A stretch of DNA of 64,000 nucleotides from an uncultured Chitinophagaceae bacterium (GTDB lineage: Bacteria; Bacteroidota; Bacteroidia; Chitinophagales; Chitinophagaceae): NCBI GenBank assembly GCA_937907395.1, contig CALCII010000012.1, positions 62,001-126,000 of the forward strand, given 5' to 3'. The translations under genes were made by a program, and so were the position numbers. Every line of letters begins with the position of its first letter. The stretch's first letter is position 1. Shown one piece after another: positions 17,388 to 26,699 of this stretch. The notes below the pieces were generated by a model, which was given only the letters and a program-made list of their open reading frames with translations, searched no databases and was not told the origin of the DNA.

Positions 17388-17831
17388 ATGAAACAGATTT
17401 TTACACTAGTGATTGCGCTTGTTGCTTTTAGTGGAGTGAGCTTTGCGCAGGAAGAAGGACCCGGACAAGGACCTGGCCCCGACCCAAAAAAAGAAGAAAA
17501 GATCAAAGCATTGGAAGTGGCCTTCATCAGCCGTAAACTGGAGCTTACAACAGAAGAAGCACAGAAGTTCTGGCCGGTGTACAATGAATACAAAAAGGAT
17601 ATGCGCCAGGTGATGATGTCACAAAGAAATAACCCGGGGAAAGATGTGGTGGATATTGAACAAAGCATGCTGGATATCCGTAAAAAATACCGTGATCGGT
17701 TTACAACTATCATTGGTCAGCCCCGGATGAACAAGTTCTTTCATGCCGAGCATGAATTCAGGGAGGTTTTACTAAATCAGTTAAAAAACCATCCCAACAG
17801 GCCAATCAGAAATCAGGGCCCAAGAAATTAA
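17388..17831 (+). CDS. Secreted Spy/CpxP-like helical protein
   Basis: 147 residues with a clear signal peptide (MKQIFTLVIALVAFSGVSFAQ). A Gly/Pro-rich linker (GPGQGPGPDP) precedes a charged helical domain. LELTTEEAQKFWPVYNEY and the following Arg/Lys-rich helices resemble the LTxxQ region of Spy/CpxP-type periplasmic chaperones and metal sensors. Third gene of the sigma operon, starting 21 bases after the anti-sigma candidate, so it may modulate or be induced by that system. Exact function unknown. Confidence 0.65.
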   Translation: MKQIFTLVIALVAFSGVSFAQEEGPGQGPGPDPKKEEKIKALEVAFISRKLELTTEEAQKFWPVYNEYKKDMRQVMMSQRNNPGKDVVDIEQSMLDIRKKYRDRFTTIIGQPRMNKFFHAEHEFREVLLNQLKNHPNRPIRNQGPRN

Positions 17832-17891
17832 TTGGAAATAAAAAATTAATTTCTCAAATTTGTGAATAGGTGTTTTTCATAGGTTAGCAAC

Positions 17892-17923
17892 GGCCGACTC
17901 TCTTCAGGGTTGGCCTATTTTTT
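17892..17923 (+). terminator. Terminator of the first ECF sigma operon
   Basis: GGCCGAC, ten-base loop, GTTGGCC, then TATTTTTTT; 7-bp stem with one G-U pair. Confidence 0.72.
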
Positions 17924-18003
17924 TATATGTATGTTTCTTACTATCAAGGACTTAGACAAAACGCCTGATACGGCTTTTGTGAACTACCGTTCAAACAACC
18001 ATA

Positions 18004-18747
18004 TTATTTGGAATAAACGGGAGATTTGATATCGTGGTAAAACAAGAAAGTCCAGTTTTCTTCATTCCCTTGCTGCCACCATTTTTGCCGGAGATCGGCG
18101 GCAAGTTTTCCATCAAAATCATACTTGGTTACAAATCTGGTTTTCATTTGCATCAGTTGTGGCGCCACATCGCCTCCAAAAAAAACAGTTTGTCCGTTTT
18201 CCTCGATCCAGAAAGCCTGGTGCCAGGGACAATGAGCGCCGGTCCATGCATAGCGTATGTAATCATCAATCACTCCCTCGCTTTCAATTAAAACCAGTTT
18301 ATCCGTTTCTGTAAGAATTTCAACATCTTCTTTCCGGTAGGAAGAAGACAATCCGCTGAGAGCAATTTCCAGCTCCTGTTTATTTACGTAGTACGTAGCA
18401 TTGGGAAAACTGAGAAACTGTTTTCCCAGAAGTGTATCTTTTATTGATAAAGCGCCAGCATGATCTTTATGCAAATGGCTCATCAACACTTTTGTTACTT
18501 CCATTGGATTGATTCCTGCCTCGAGAAGATTGGAATGAATTTGCAAACTGCCATCCGGTGTTTGAAAACCAAGCCCGGTATCCAGCACAAGAATATCTTT
18601 TGAAGTAATAATGGCGAAGGGTTGAATTTCCACCAGCAAACTACCGGGTGGCCGGCTTTTGAGATCATCTTTTTCCGGATCAAACGGAATGAATTTTTTG
18701 GTACGATCAACCGTAAAGGTTCCTTCTGAGAGGGGAATGATTTTCAT
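18004..18747 (-). CDS. Metallo-beta-lactamase-fold hydrolase
   Basis: 247 residues. Metal-binding signature SHLHKDHAG gives His91, His93, Asp95 and His96; later ligands are visible in TGAHCPWHQAF, FFGGDVAPQ and the C-terminal FYHDIK. VLDTGLGF is the usual strand before the first motif. The family includes lactonases, glyoxalase II and others; this length and the GAHxPxHQ segment suggest a quorum-lactonase-like or related cytoplasmic hydrolase, but the substrate is not readable. The gene follows the small alpha/beta protein gene by 20 bases. Confidence 0.82.
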   Translation of the reverse strand: MKIIPLSEGTFTVDRTKKFIPFDPEKDDLKSRPPGSLLVEIQPFAIITSKDILVLDTGLGFQTPDGSLQIHSNLLEAGINPMEVTKVLMSHLHKDHAGALSIKDTLLGKQFLSFPNATYYVNKQELEIALSGLSSSYRKEDVEILTETDKLVLIESEGVIDDYIRYAWTGAHCPWHQAFWIEENGQTVFFGGDVAPQLMQMKTRFVTKYDFDGKLAADLRQKWWQQGNEENWTFLFYHDIKSPVYSK

Positions 18748-18767
18748 GGCGCAAACTTCCGAAACAA

Positions 18768-19061
18768 TCAGTTCAAAACCATTTTTGGTGCACCAATCAT
18801 AGAATCAAATATGAACAACTCTTCAATTTCGTAGGTAATAAACGGATGAATAGGGAAAAGCTCCACAATACGCTTTACTTCAACTGCAGTAGCCGCATTC
18901 AATACCACCCAACCTTTGGTACGTTCCTGGTTCACAGAATACGTAACAATTACTTCATCCCGCATCAGTTCGTTGATATATTGGCGATGCATTGGAATAT
19001 GCTCCCAGAAATGATCATCCAGCACATCAGGTAAATAAAATGTACAAAGAAATTTTTTCAT
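18768..19061 (-). CDS. Small alpha/beta protein, YciI/muconolactone-isomerase-like
   Basis: 97 residues from ATG 19061 (the frame opens at 19106 but the extra residues look untranslated). MKKFLCTFYLP opens a beta-alpha-beta pattern ending in YEIEELFIFDSM, as in dimeric ferredoxin-like proteins of the muconolactone isomerase or YciI type. It lies between rodA and the metallo-hydrolase on the same strand and may be translated with the latter. Function unknown. Confidence 0.62.
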   Translation of the reverse strand: MKKFLCTFYLPDVLDDHFWEHIPMHRQYINELMRDEVIVTYSVNQERTKGWVVLNAATAVEVKRIVELFPIHPFITYEIEELFIFDSMIGAPKMVLN

Positions 19062-19120
19062 GTTTGTTGAAATAAATATGCTTCTAATAACTACAAAGAT
19101 CAACAAAAATTGTTCGCCGG

Positions 19121-20467
19121 TTAACGAAGAACCATTTGCCGGTTTGCATCTAACCGTAACATGATAAAGATGAGCGTGGTAAATGTAATGAGTGAGGAGC
19201 CCCCATAACTCAGCAAAGGCAATGTAATACCAATCACCGGCATCAAGCCAATGGTCATACAGATATTGATGAAAATATGGAAGAAGAGAATTGATGCCAC
19301 ACTGTAGGCATATACTCTGGAGAAGGTACTACGCTGCCGTTCTGCAATAATGATAATCCGCATCAGCATGAAGAAGTAAAGCCCCAGCATCAACGCACTG
19401 CCCCAGAAACCAAAACTTTCAGCAACAGCAGTAAAAATAAAATCGGTATGTTGTTCGGGAACAAAATCGCCCTGTGTGGTTACCCCTTTCAGAAATCCTT
19501 TCCCCAGCAAACCACCGGAACCTATGGCAATTTTTGATTGCTTCACATTATAGTTTCGGTCTTTCTTTTTACCAGTTGCCATTTCTTTTTCCAGCATGGC
19601 TTTACGAACCGGATCTTTTGGTTCGTACTCTTTACCAAACATTCCAAGTATACGTTCAACCTGGTAAGGCTTGAACACTTTATCAAATAAAACAGGTAAA
19701 GCCACCCGTTGTAACCCAATGGCAAAAACCCAAACCATCACTATGATAAAAAGAATAGAGCGGTTGCGTTTGATTTTGCGCCACAGGAAATAAATCACCA
19801 ATAATCCAATTACTGTCAGAGCTATTGCTAAAACATCGGGATCCACAACAATTGCGGCAACAAACAAAACAATACCGGAAAAACCAATTATGAGATATCC
19901 CGGAGGCAGCCCTTCTCTGTACAACACAAGAAAGAAAGAAAAATAAACAAGTGCGAGTCCTGTTTCTTTTTGAGCAATGGATAAAACAGCCGGACTTAAA
20001 ACAATGGCAAAGGATATTAATTGCGATCGTATATTGGTAAAATCTGTTTCCTGCCGGCTCAGATATTTGGCCAGGGCTAATGAAGTAAACACTTTACATA
20101 ATTCGGCAGGTTGTAAGTTAAACCCTCCTCCCAAAGCAATCCATGAACGGGAGCCACTGATGTCTTTACCAATCACAAACGTGAGCAACATCAGAAGTAT
20201 CCCAAAGAAGTACAGGAGATTGGCTGTTGTAGTAAAAAATTTACTGTCGATCAGTAAAATAACAACTGCTGTTAACCCACTTACACCAATAAACAATATT
20301 TGTTTGGCATAGTTCTTTTTCAGTTCAAGAATTGATTGCAACACATTATCATTAAACCGGTACTCTACTGAAAAAATAGCAATCAGGCCAATGAGCACTA
20401 ACGCATAGTACAACAATACAACAGTTGTATCAACACCCTTACCTATCGTTTCCTGTTTCTGCGTCAT
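19121..20467 (-). CDS. rodA: Rod-shape SEDS peptidoglycan polymerase RodA
   Basis: 448 residues with about ten membrane helices. SEDS signatures are visible: SRSWIALGGGFNLQPAELCK, GSGGLLGKGFLKG, FVPEQHTDFIFTAVAESFGFWG, and IGITLPLLSYGGSS near the C-terminus. It polymerises glycan strands during side-wall growth together with PBP2. Its start overlaps the mrdA stop by four bases (ATGA), so the pair is translationally coupled. An insertion of about 75 residues around 225-300 is larger than in enterobacterial RodA, as I would expect for this phylum. Confidence 0.92.
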   Translation of the reverse strand: MTQKQETIGKGVDTTVVLLYYALVLIGLIAIFSVEYRFNDNVLQSILELKKNYAKQILFIGVSGLTAVVILLIDSKFFTTTANLLYFFGILLMLLTFVIGKDISGSRSWIALGGGFNLQPAELCKVFTSLALAKYLSRQETDFTNIRSQLISFAIVLSPAVLSIAQKETGLALVYFSFFLVLYREGLPPGYLIIGFSGIVLFVAAIVVDPDVLAIALTVIGLLVIYFLWRKIKRNRSILFIIVMVWVFAIGLQRVALPVLFDKVFKPYQVERILGMFGKEYEPKDPVRKAMLEKEMATGKKKDRNYNVKQSKIAIGSGGLLGKGFLKGVTTQGDFVPEQHTDFIFTAVAESFGFWGSALMLGLYFFMLMRIIIIAERQRSTFSRVYAYSVASILFFHIFINICMTIGLMPVIGITLPLLSYGGSSLITFTTLIFIMLRLDANRQMVLR

Positions 20468-22578
20468 GCTTTGTTATTTCTGTTGAATGGTTGTTTGATC
20501 TTCCAACGATTATCCTGCATTACAAAATAATCCGTTTGCTGCAAAGGCAGTTTCCTATTAGGAACTCTTACAGGCAATGACTTGTACATTTCATCATCCA
20601 TCAGGTAAACTGTATTCTCAGAAGAATCAATCCTTGCTTTTTGCTCACGTTCCAGTCGTAAACGGATCAATGAATCTTTCACTCGTTTTATAGAATCTCT
20701 TACTGCACGTTCATATTTTATTTTTGTTGGAATGATCGAAACATTACTGATGCGATCCACTTCTGCCTGCCGCTTTTGTGTAATAGAATCCGTTAGAAAT
20801 TTTTCCATCAGCAGGGAAGCAATAGGTGCGGCCCATGTGGCACCAAATCCTGCATTTTCCACCACCACACAAATAGCGATACGTGGATTTTCTTTAGGAG
20901 CAAAAGCCACAAAGAATGAATGGTCCTTTTGCTTCTTGCCTCTGAAATAGTTTTCTACTGTTCCTGTTTTAGCACATACATTAAAACCTTCAATCTTAGC
21001 GTTTCGTGCAGTACCGTTGGTAACCACCATTTCCATTCCATCAATAACGGCCTGGTAAGCACTATCCGGAATATGCAACGGTGTGATTTTTCTTCGGTAC
21101 TTATTGAGAATGGTATCGGCTTCTGTTTCGTTTTCAATGCTGTCTACAAAATGAGGAATATAGTACCAGCCTCTGTTTGCAATCATACACATAGCATTGG
21201 CCATTTGCAAAGGAGTTGCCTGAATTTCTCCTTGTCCGATCCCCAGTGAAGCGATTGTACAGGAATTCCATCCACCTCTGCGGAAAACCTTATTGTAACG
21301 GGCTGTATCTGGAATGTATCCCGCATATTCACCCGGAAGGTCCACACCAATGCGATGCCCCAAGCCAAATGCATTCATATAACTTTTCCATTGTTGCAGG
21401 CCTCCTTCCACACCCGGATAGTTTCTGTTATCGATTGCTTTACGGAACAGATCGGCAAAATAAGAGTTGCATGAATTTGCAATAGCGATTTTTAAATTCG
21501 CCGCATGGCCGGCATTGTGATGTGTACAGGCAGGACGACCGCAAGGACCATAACGGCCAAAACAAGGGTAGCCGAAAGAGGGTGTAATCAACCCCTCATC
21601 CAATGCCACTAAACCACCCAATGGTTTAAAGGTAGAGCCGGGAGGATATACCCCTTGCATTCCACGATTGAGTAACGGGGAGGCAGGATCGAGGAACAAA
21701 CGACTGAAATTTTTCCTTGCTTCAGGTCCGGTTAATTCATTAGGATCAAATGTGGGGCCTGTCGCCATAGCAATGATGCCTCCAGTTTGGGGTTCAATTG
21801 CCACCACACTTCCTACTTTGTTGCTGAGTAACTTTTCTGCCAGTTGCTGAACTTCAATATCAATATAGGTATTGAGATTACGCCCTGCAACTGAAACAGT
21901 ATCGAACATCCCTTTTTCATATGGGCCAATAGGACGATTGAAATTATCCCGAAGAATATATTGAATACCACGTTCACCCATTAAAATGCGTTCGTAATAA
22001 TTTTCCAATCCTGTTCTGCCTGCATAATCGCCCATCTGGTAAAAGAAATTGGATCGTTTGAGCATGGCCGAATCCACTTCACCTACATAACCAAGGATAT
22101 GCGCCGCAGCTTTAAAAGGATATCCACGTATGGGACGTTCCTGCAGGAAAAATGCCGGTTGAAACCGAAACAGGTTCTCATTTATTTTGGCATATTTATC
22201 CGGCGTTAACAATGGTTCAAAAACAGATGACCGGTTACGGCTGTTCTTAATAATAGCAGTGAGAATCCGCTTTTTAAATTCGGCTGTATCAATACCAAGA
22301 ATACGGCACAAAGTAGCAGTATCCACTCCTTTTACCTGCGATGGTGTGACCATGAGGTCATACATGGTTACATTGTCGAGGATCGCTTTCCCTTTTCTGT
22401 CAAATATGATTCCCCTGCTTGGATAAACCACTTTACGAAGAATTGCCTGATCATTTGCCAGTTTTGCATACTTGCCCGAAAACACCTGCAACGACATCAA
22501 CCGTATGAGAATGATCCCAAATACAATTGCCATGATCAATTGAATAGTGGTTTGACGAGACTGGTTGAAAACGGCCAT
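20464..22578 (-). CDS. mrdA: Penicillin-binding protein 2 (elongation transpeptidase)
   Basis: 704 residues. One N-terminal membrane helix (about 11-30), a dimerisation domain, and the transpeptidase with Ser315-Lys318 (PPGSTFKP), Ser369-Asn371 (NSCNSY) and Lys537-Thr-Gly (AKTGTVEN). Cys340, Cys346, Cys351 and His353/354 cluster after the active serine, possibly a zinc site as known in some PBP2 proteins. A charged tail of about 100 residues follows the catalytic domain. It cross-links side-wall peptidoglycan in the periplasm. Fourth gene of the mre operon. Confidence 0.93.
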   Translation of the reverse strand: MAVFNQSRQTTIQLIMAIVFGIILIRLMSLQVFSGKYAKLANDQAILRKVVYPSRGIIFDRKGKAILDNVTMYDLMVTPSQVKGVDTATLCRILGIDTAEFKKRILTAIIKNSRNRSSVFEPLLTPDKYAKINENLFRFQPAFFLQERPIRGYPFKAAAHILGYVGEVDSAMLKRSNFFYQMGDYAGRTGLENYYERILMGERGIQYILRDNFNRPIGPYEKGMFDTVSVAGRNLNTYIDIEVQQLAEKLLSNKVGSVVAIEPQTGGIIAMATGPTFDPNELTGPEARKNFSRLFLDPASPLLNRGMQGVYPPGSTFKPLGGLVALDEGLITPSFGYPCFGRYGPCGRPACTHHNAGHAANLKIAIANSCNSYFADLFRKAIDNRNYPGVEGGLQQWKSYMNAFGLGHRIGVDLPGEYAGYIPDTARYNKVFRRGGWNSCTIASLGIGQGEIQATPLQMANAMCMIANRGWYYIPHFVDSIENETEADTILNKYRRKITPLHIPDSAYQAVIDGMEMVVTNGTARNAKIEGFNVCAKTGTVENYFRGKKQKDHSFFVAFAPKENPRIAICVVVENAGFGATWAAPIASLLMEKFLTDSITQKRQAEVDRISNVSIIPTKIKYERAVRDSIKRVKDSLIRLRLEREQKARIDSSENTVYLMDDEMYKSLPVRVPNRKLPLQQTDYFVMQDNRWKIKQPFNRNNKA

Positions 22579-22609
22579 TTCGTTACAAGTAATTTATAGA
22601 TTGTTACAA

Positions 22610-23140
22610 TCAGGTATTCGTAATAAACTTCTGCTTACGTGTAAAAATAACTTCCACAACAAGTATAAGCAACAGACTGATTAGTGATGAACCCAGTGTT
22701 TTCAAAATCAGGTAGGTGATGTTTCCAAACTGAAACGCCTGAATCATGAATAAACTTCCGTGATGAATAAGGGTAAGCAATGATACATAGGTAATATAAG
22801 GTGCCAGGCCCAGGCTTGTGGCCGATGGTTCCCGATAGTTGAATTCGTTACTCTGCCTTGGCATCAGAACTGTAATAATGAACGGACGGATATAACCAAT
22901 CAACACACAAGCAGCGGCATGCATACCCGGCGTTTTTGTAAAGAAATCCATGGTTAGACCCGTAATAAAAGACAATAGTAACAACCCCGACCTGCTGATG
23001 GTAAACGGCAGCCACAGTATAAAAAGGTAATACACAACAGGTGTGAGATAATGATGTAAAGGCGGCACCTGGTACAATACAAACTCCTGTACCAGAATGA
23101 ACAGTACCAAACGTATCAGATATCGTAAAAACTGACTCAT
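22610..23140 (-). CDS. mreD: Rod shape-determining protein MreD
   Basis: 176 residues, about five membrane helices, no soluble domain; sequence is poorly conserved in this family, so the call rests on size, topology and its place between mreC and mrdA. Its start overlaps the mreC stop by four bases. Part of the inner-membrane elongasome. Confidence 0.85.
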   Translation of the reverse strand: MSQFLRYLIRLVLFILVQEFVLYQVPPLHHYLTPVVYYLFILWLPFTISRSGLLLLSFITGLTMDFFTKTPGMHAAACVLIGYIRPFIITVLMPRQSNEFNYREPSATSLGLAPYITYVSLLTLIHHGSLFMIQAFQFGNITYLILKTLGSSLISLLLILVVEVIFTRKQKFITNT

Positions 23141-23985
23141 TTCTTTTGTTTCAACCTGTTTTCAAGTTCTTCCTGTTCCTGCTTTTGCAAATTCTTTACC
23201 ACAAACACATTCTGTAGCTTACTGAAATCGGTAGACGGCTTCACCTGCAGCAGATAATTATTGGTGCTTTGTTCTTTGATCACTTTCTCGATGGTTCCAA
23301 TCATAATACCGGGTGGAAAATCAGAATACTGACTGGTAAACACTGTATCCCCCAGTTGTACTTTCACACTTTTAGGAATGTCTTTTAACTGAACCCTGCG
23401 TGGACTTACCCCATCCCATTCAATACGGCCCGATTCACCGGTTTTCTTCAACCTGGCACTGATCCTGCTTTGCTTGTGCAACATACTCATTACGGTTGCG
23501 AAATTATCTGTTGCATCCAGCACCACACCTACCACACCATCGGGGCCCACCACCACCATGCCGGGTCCCACCCCTTGTTTTTGTCCCCTGTGTATGGTTA
23601 TAAAATTATTAGGAAGAGAAATGCTGTTATTAACCACATAAGCATCCATGTAGAGGAATTTCCGATGGGCAGATGATGTGTCGATACGCATTGTATCGGC
23701 CACCAGTTTTACTGTAGTATCGGGTGTCTGAAAATTTTCTCCTTGTTGGTTTTGCAGTTCGTTAAGGCGGCGGCGTAGGGATTCGTTTTCTTTCTTTAAA
23801 CCGAAATATCCATCTACCTTATTGTATTGCGACTCAATGCTACCGGTAATTTCACCGGCTGCATCCATATAACCCGCCTGGTGAAACTTATTATAGTTCA
23901 CCAATAAAGACAGGCTGACGATTTCCAGCAACAGGAAAAACAACAGGACTGAATAGCGACGAATAAAAGCGAATAGATTTCGCAC
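23137..23985 (-). CDS. mreC: Rod shape-determining protein MreC
   Basis: 282 residues. One membrane helix (about 10-30), a coiled-coil (about 55-80; YFGLKKENESLRRRLNELQN), then two beta-barrel domains with NFITIHRGQKQGVGPGMVVVGPDGVVG and GDTVFTSQYSDFPPGIMIG, typical MreC signatures. It bridges cytoplasmic MreB to periplasmic PBP2. Follows mreB by 42 bases and overlaps mreD. The C-terminus is strongly charged (QEQEELENRLKQKK). Confidence 0.92.
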   Translation of the reverse strand: MRNLFAFIRRYSVLLFFLLLEIVSLSLLVNYNKFHQAGYMDAAGEITGSIESQYNKVDGYFGLKKENESLRRRLNELQNQQGENFQTPDTTVKLVADTMRIDTSSAHRKFLYMDAYVVNNSISLPNNFITIHRGQKQGVGPGMVVVGPDGVVGVVLDATDNFATVMSMLHKQSRISARLKKTGESGRIEWDGVSPRRVQLKDIPKSVKVQLGDTVFTSQYSDFPPGIMIGTIEKVIKEQSTNNYLLQVKPSTDFSKLQNVFVVKNLQKQEQEELENRLKQKK

Positions 23986-24027
23986 AGACAGGTGGATTTA
24001 ATGTTTTCCACCGTTTGTATGCTGCCA

Positions 24028-25056
24028 TCAGTTACGCATCACAAACGGAAAACGATTGTAGTTTTTAAGTGCAATTCCCGTACCACGTACCACACTCTTC
24101 AGCGGATCATCTGCAATGTGAACGGGCAGTTTAATTTTTTGCGTTAAACGTTTGTCCAAACCTCTCAGCAATGCACCACCTCCGGTAATATAAATACCTC
24201 GCCTGTAGATATCGGCGGCCAGTTCGGGAGGAGTCATTTCAAGAGCCTTCAGGATCGCTTCTTCAATTTTAAAGATGCTCTTATCCAAAGCTTCTGCAAT
24301 TTCCTGATAGCTTACCATGATTTGTTTGGGAATACCGGTTACAAGGTCACGGCCGTTTACAGGAATATCATCTGGCGGATTGTCCAGCTCTTTCATAGCC
24401 GAACCAACCTGAATCTTGATCTGTTCCGCAGTACGTTCACCAATCAGCAGGCTATGATAACGGCGGAGCGCCTCCATAATATCTGCTGTAAATTCATCAC
24501 CTGCAATACGGATACTTTGGTCGCACACAATACCAGCAAGGGCAATTACCGTAATACCGGTAGTACCACCACCAATATCCACGATCATATTACCAACCGG
24601 TTCCTCCACGTCAATTCCAATACCCAGCGCTGCCGCCATAGGTTCGTGCAGGAGATAAACCTCCTGGGCACCTGCCTGTTCTGCACTATCACGTACTGCA
24701 CGTTTTTCCACCTCTGTAATGCTGCTGGGAATGCAAATCATCATGCGCCATTTTGGTGGAAACAGTGGCTTTTTGGTGTAAACCAGCTTGATCAACTCAC
24801 GTATCATGAGCTCAGCCGCATTAAAATCGGCAATTACGCCATCTTTTAAAGGACGAACCGTACGGATGCTTTCGTGCGTTTTTTCATGCATCATCAAAGC
24901 CTTCTTACCAACCGCCAGTACATTTTTGGGGTTGTTACGGTCGAGAGCTACAATGGAGGGTTCGTTTACAACAATTTCGTCGTTATGAATAATCAGGGTA
25001 TTGGCGGTACCGAGGTCGATCGCAATATCCTGCGTAAAGAAGTTAAAAAGTCCCAT
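24028..25056 (-). CDS. mreB: Rod shape-determining protein MreB (actin-like)
   Basis: 342 residues, the family length. Actin-fold phosphate loops are clear: DLGTANTLI near the N-terminus and IVDIGGGTTGITVIALAG in the middle; GDEFTADIM and YITGGGALLRGLDKRL follow. It forms membrane-bound filaments that guide side-wall synthesis. First gene of mreB-mreC-mreD-mrdA-rodA, with a good promoter 38 bases upstream. Confidence 0.95.
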   Translation of the reverse strand: MGLFNFFTQDIAIDLGTANTLIIHNDEIVVNEPSIVALDRNNPKNVLAVGKKALMMHEKTHESIRTVRPLKDGVIADFNAAELMIRELIKLVYTKKPLFPPKWRMMICIPSSITEVEKRAVRDSAEQAGAQEVYLLHEPMAAALGIGIDVEEPVGNMIVDIGGGTTGITVIALAGIVCDQSIRIAGDEFTADIMEALRRYHSLLIGERTAEQIKIQVGSAMKELDNPPDDIPVNGRDLVTGIPKQIMVSYQEIAEALDKSIFKIEEAILKALEMTPPELAADIYRRGIYITGGGALLRGLDKRLTQKIKLPVHIADDPLKSVVRGTGIALKNYNRFPFVMRN

Positions 25057-25093
25057 TTTATAGAGAGGAAATTTAATAGTGATCTGATGGCTG

Positions 25094-25125
25094 CAAATTT
25101 GAGTGAAATAATTGGAATTAACAAA
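25094..25125 (-). promoter_or_regulatory. Bacteroidota-type promoter of the mre operon
   Basis: Minus strand TTTG, 20 bases, CAAATTTG (7 of 8 against TAnnTTTG). It ends 37 bases before the mreB start. The rest of the 185-base gap up to purD holds only a short inverted repeat, CCGTTC/GAACGG. Confidence 0.6.
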
Positions 25126-25241
25126 GCGAAAACCGTTCCAGAACGGAAATTTAAATAATTTTTTTGCGGGGGAAAATCGGCCAAAAACCCTTATTTTATG
25201 AGGATTTGAGCCGAAACCGGATGTTAACCGGAATTCTTCGC

Positions 25242-26555
25242 TTATTGATCTACGTTAGTTCCCTGAAATTCAAACCCGATATCCTTCCGGAAGTACATAT
25301 CCCTGAACTGAATTTTACCCAGAATTTCTTTAGAGCGTTGCACACATTCGGAAACAGATTGTCCATAGGATGTAACAGCCAGTACACGTCCACCATTGGT
25401 TACTACTGCTCCATTCTGAGCACTGGTGCCGGCATGAAAGACGATGGTTTCAGGAGTGCCTGAATCAAGTCCGGCAATTGCATACCCTTTTTCATAGGCT
25501 CCCGGATACCCTCCGCTTACGGCCACAATTGTTACTGCAGAACGATTATCGGTTTGAATATCAACTTCGCTTATCCGTTCCTGTAACAATGCTTTGAATA
25601 ACTCCGGCAGATCGGTTTTCAACCTTGGTATCACCACTTCTGTTTCCGGATCACCCATGCGACAGTTATATTCAATCACATAAGGTTCTTCTCCTACTTT
25701 AATTAATCCAAAGAAAACAAACCCTTTGTAATCGAACCCTTCTTTCGCCAATCCATTAATCGTTGGATTGATAATTCTTTCAATCACTTTTTGCATGAAT
25801 GTGTCATTGGCAAAAGGAACCGGACTAACAGCACCCATGCCTCCAGTGTTCAAACCCATATCACCCTCACCTATGCGTTTATAATCCTTTGCTTCCGGCA
25901 ACAGAACATACTTCTTCCCATCTGTCAATACAAATATGCTCAATTCAATACCAGTAAGAAATTCTTCCACCACCACTTTATTTCCTGCCGTTCCGAACTT
26001 TGAATGCTGCAACATGAGTTCAAATTCATGTATCGCTTCATCGTGATTATTACAGATCAAAACACCTTTACCTGCAGCAAGCCCATCTGCCTTCAGTACA
26101 ACCGGCAAACTATGATTGCGCAGATAAATTTTTCCTTCTTCAATGGTTTCTTTTGAAAACTCTTTATATGCGGCCGTAGGAATGTGGTGACGCATCATAA
26201 ACTCTTTTGCAAAGGCCTTGCTCCCTTCAAGCTGAGCAGCATATTGCGAGGGGCCAACCACACCTAACCAACTTTCACCAAACGAATTCTCTTCATGTGC
26301 CTTTTTGAAATAATCATACACACCATTCACCAAGGGATCTTCGGGCCCAACTATAATCATGTGAATCTCATTCATTCTGCAAAAAGCTTCCATCACATCG
26401 AAATTTTTGCTGATGTCCATGGATACATTAATACCACATAATGCAGTACCAGCATTTCCGGGTGCAATAAACAATTGGGAACAGGATGTGCTTTGATTGA
26501 TTTTCCAGGCTAATGCATGTTCCCTTCCACCGGAACCAAGAAGTAAAATATTCAT
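25242..26555 (-). CDS. purD: Phosphoribosylamine-glycine ligase
   Basis: 437 residues. Starts MNILLLGSGGREHALAWK, the PurD signature; the upstream frame to 26630 adds nothing family-like. The ATP-grasp core shows PVVLKADGLAAGKGV, VVEEFLTGIELS, LNTGGMGAVSP and EYNCRMGDPETEV. It makes glycinamide ribonucleotide, step two of purine synthesis. It stands alone, convergent to nothing, and upstream of the mre operon on the same strand. Confidence 0.95.
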   Translation of the reverse strand: MNILLLGSGGREHALAWKINQSTSCSQLFIAPGNAGTALCGINVSMDISKNFDVMEAFCRMNEIHMIIVGPEDPLVNGVYDYFKKAHEENSFGESWLGVVGPSQYAAQLEGSKAFAKEFMMRHHIPTAAYKEFSKETIEEGKIYLRNHSLPVVLKADGLAAGKGVLICNNHDEAIHEFELMLQHSKFGTAGNKVVVEEFLTGIELSIFVLTDGKKYVLLPEAKDYKRIGEGDMGLNTGGMGAVSPVPFANDTFMQKVIERIINPTINGLAKEGFDYKGFVFFGLIKVGEEPYVIEYNCRMGDPETEVVIPRLKTDLPELFKALLQERISEVDIQTDNRSAVTIVAVSGGYPGAYEKGYAIAGLDSGTPETIVFHAGTSAQNGAVVTNGGRVLAVTSYGQSVSECVQRSKEILGKIQFRDMYFRKDIGFEFQGTNVDQ

Positions 26556-26699
26556 GAGGTAATAATTGCGGGCCGAAATTACAGATTCATGAATTCCCGA
26601 TACCACAGTTATCAACGATGTGAATAACAAGAATCGGTAAGTTTTATTGAATTAATGCTTACTTTCGACCGTTAACATTGCTTACAAAAAACCCGAACT

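Noticed and set aside
25057..25241. Gap between mreB and purD examined for a small gene or RNA
   Set aside because: Holds only the mre promoter and a short inverted repeat; no credible gene seen.
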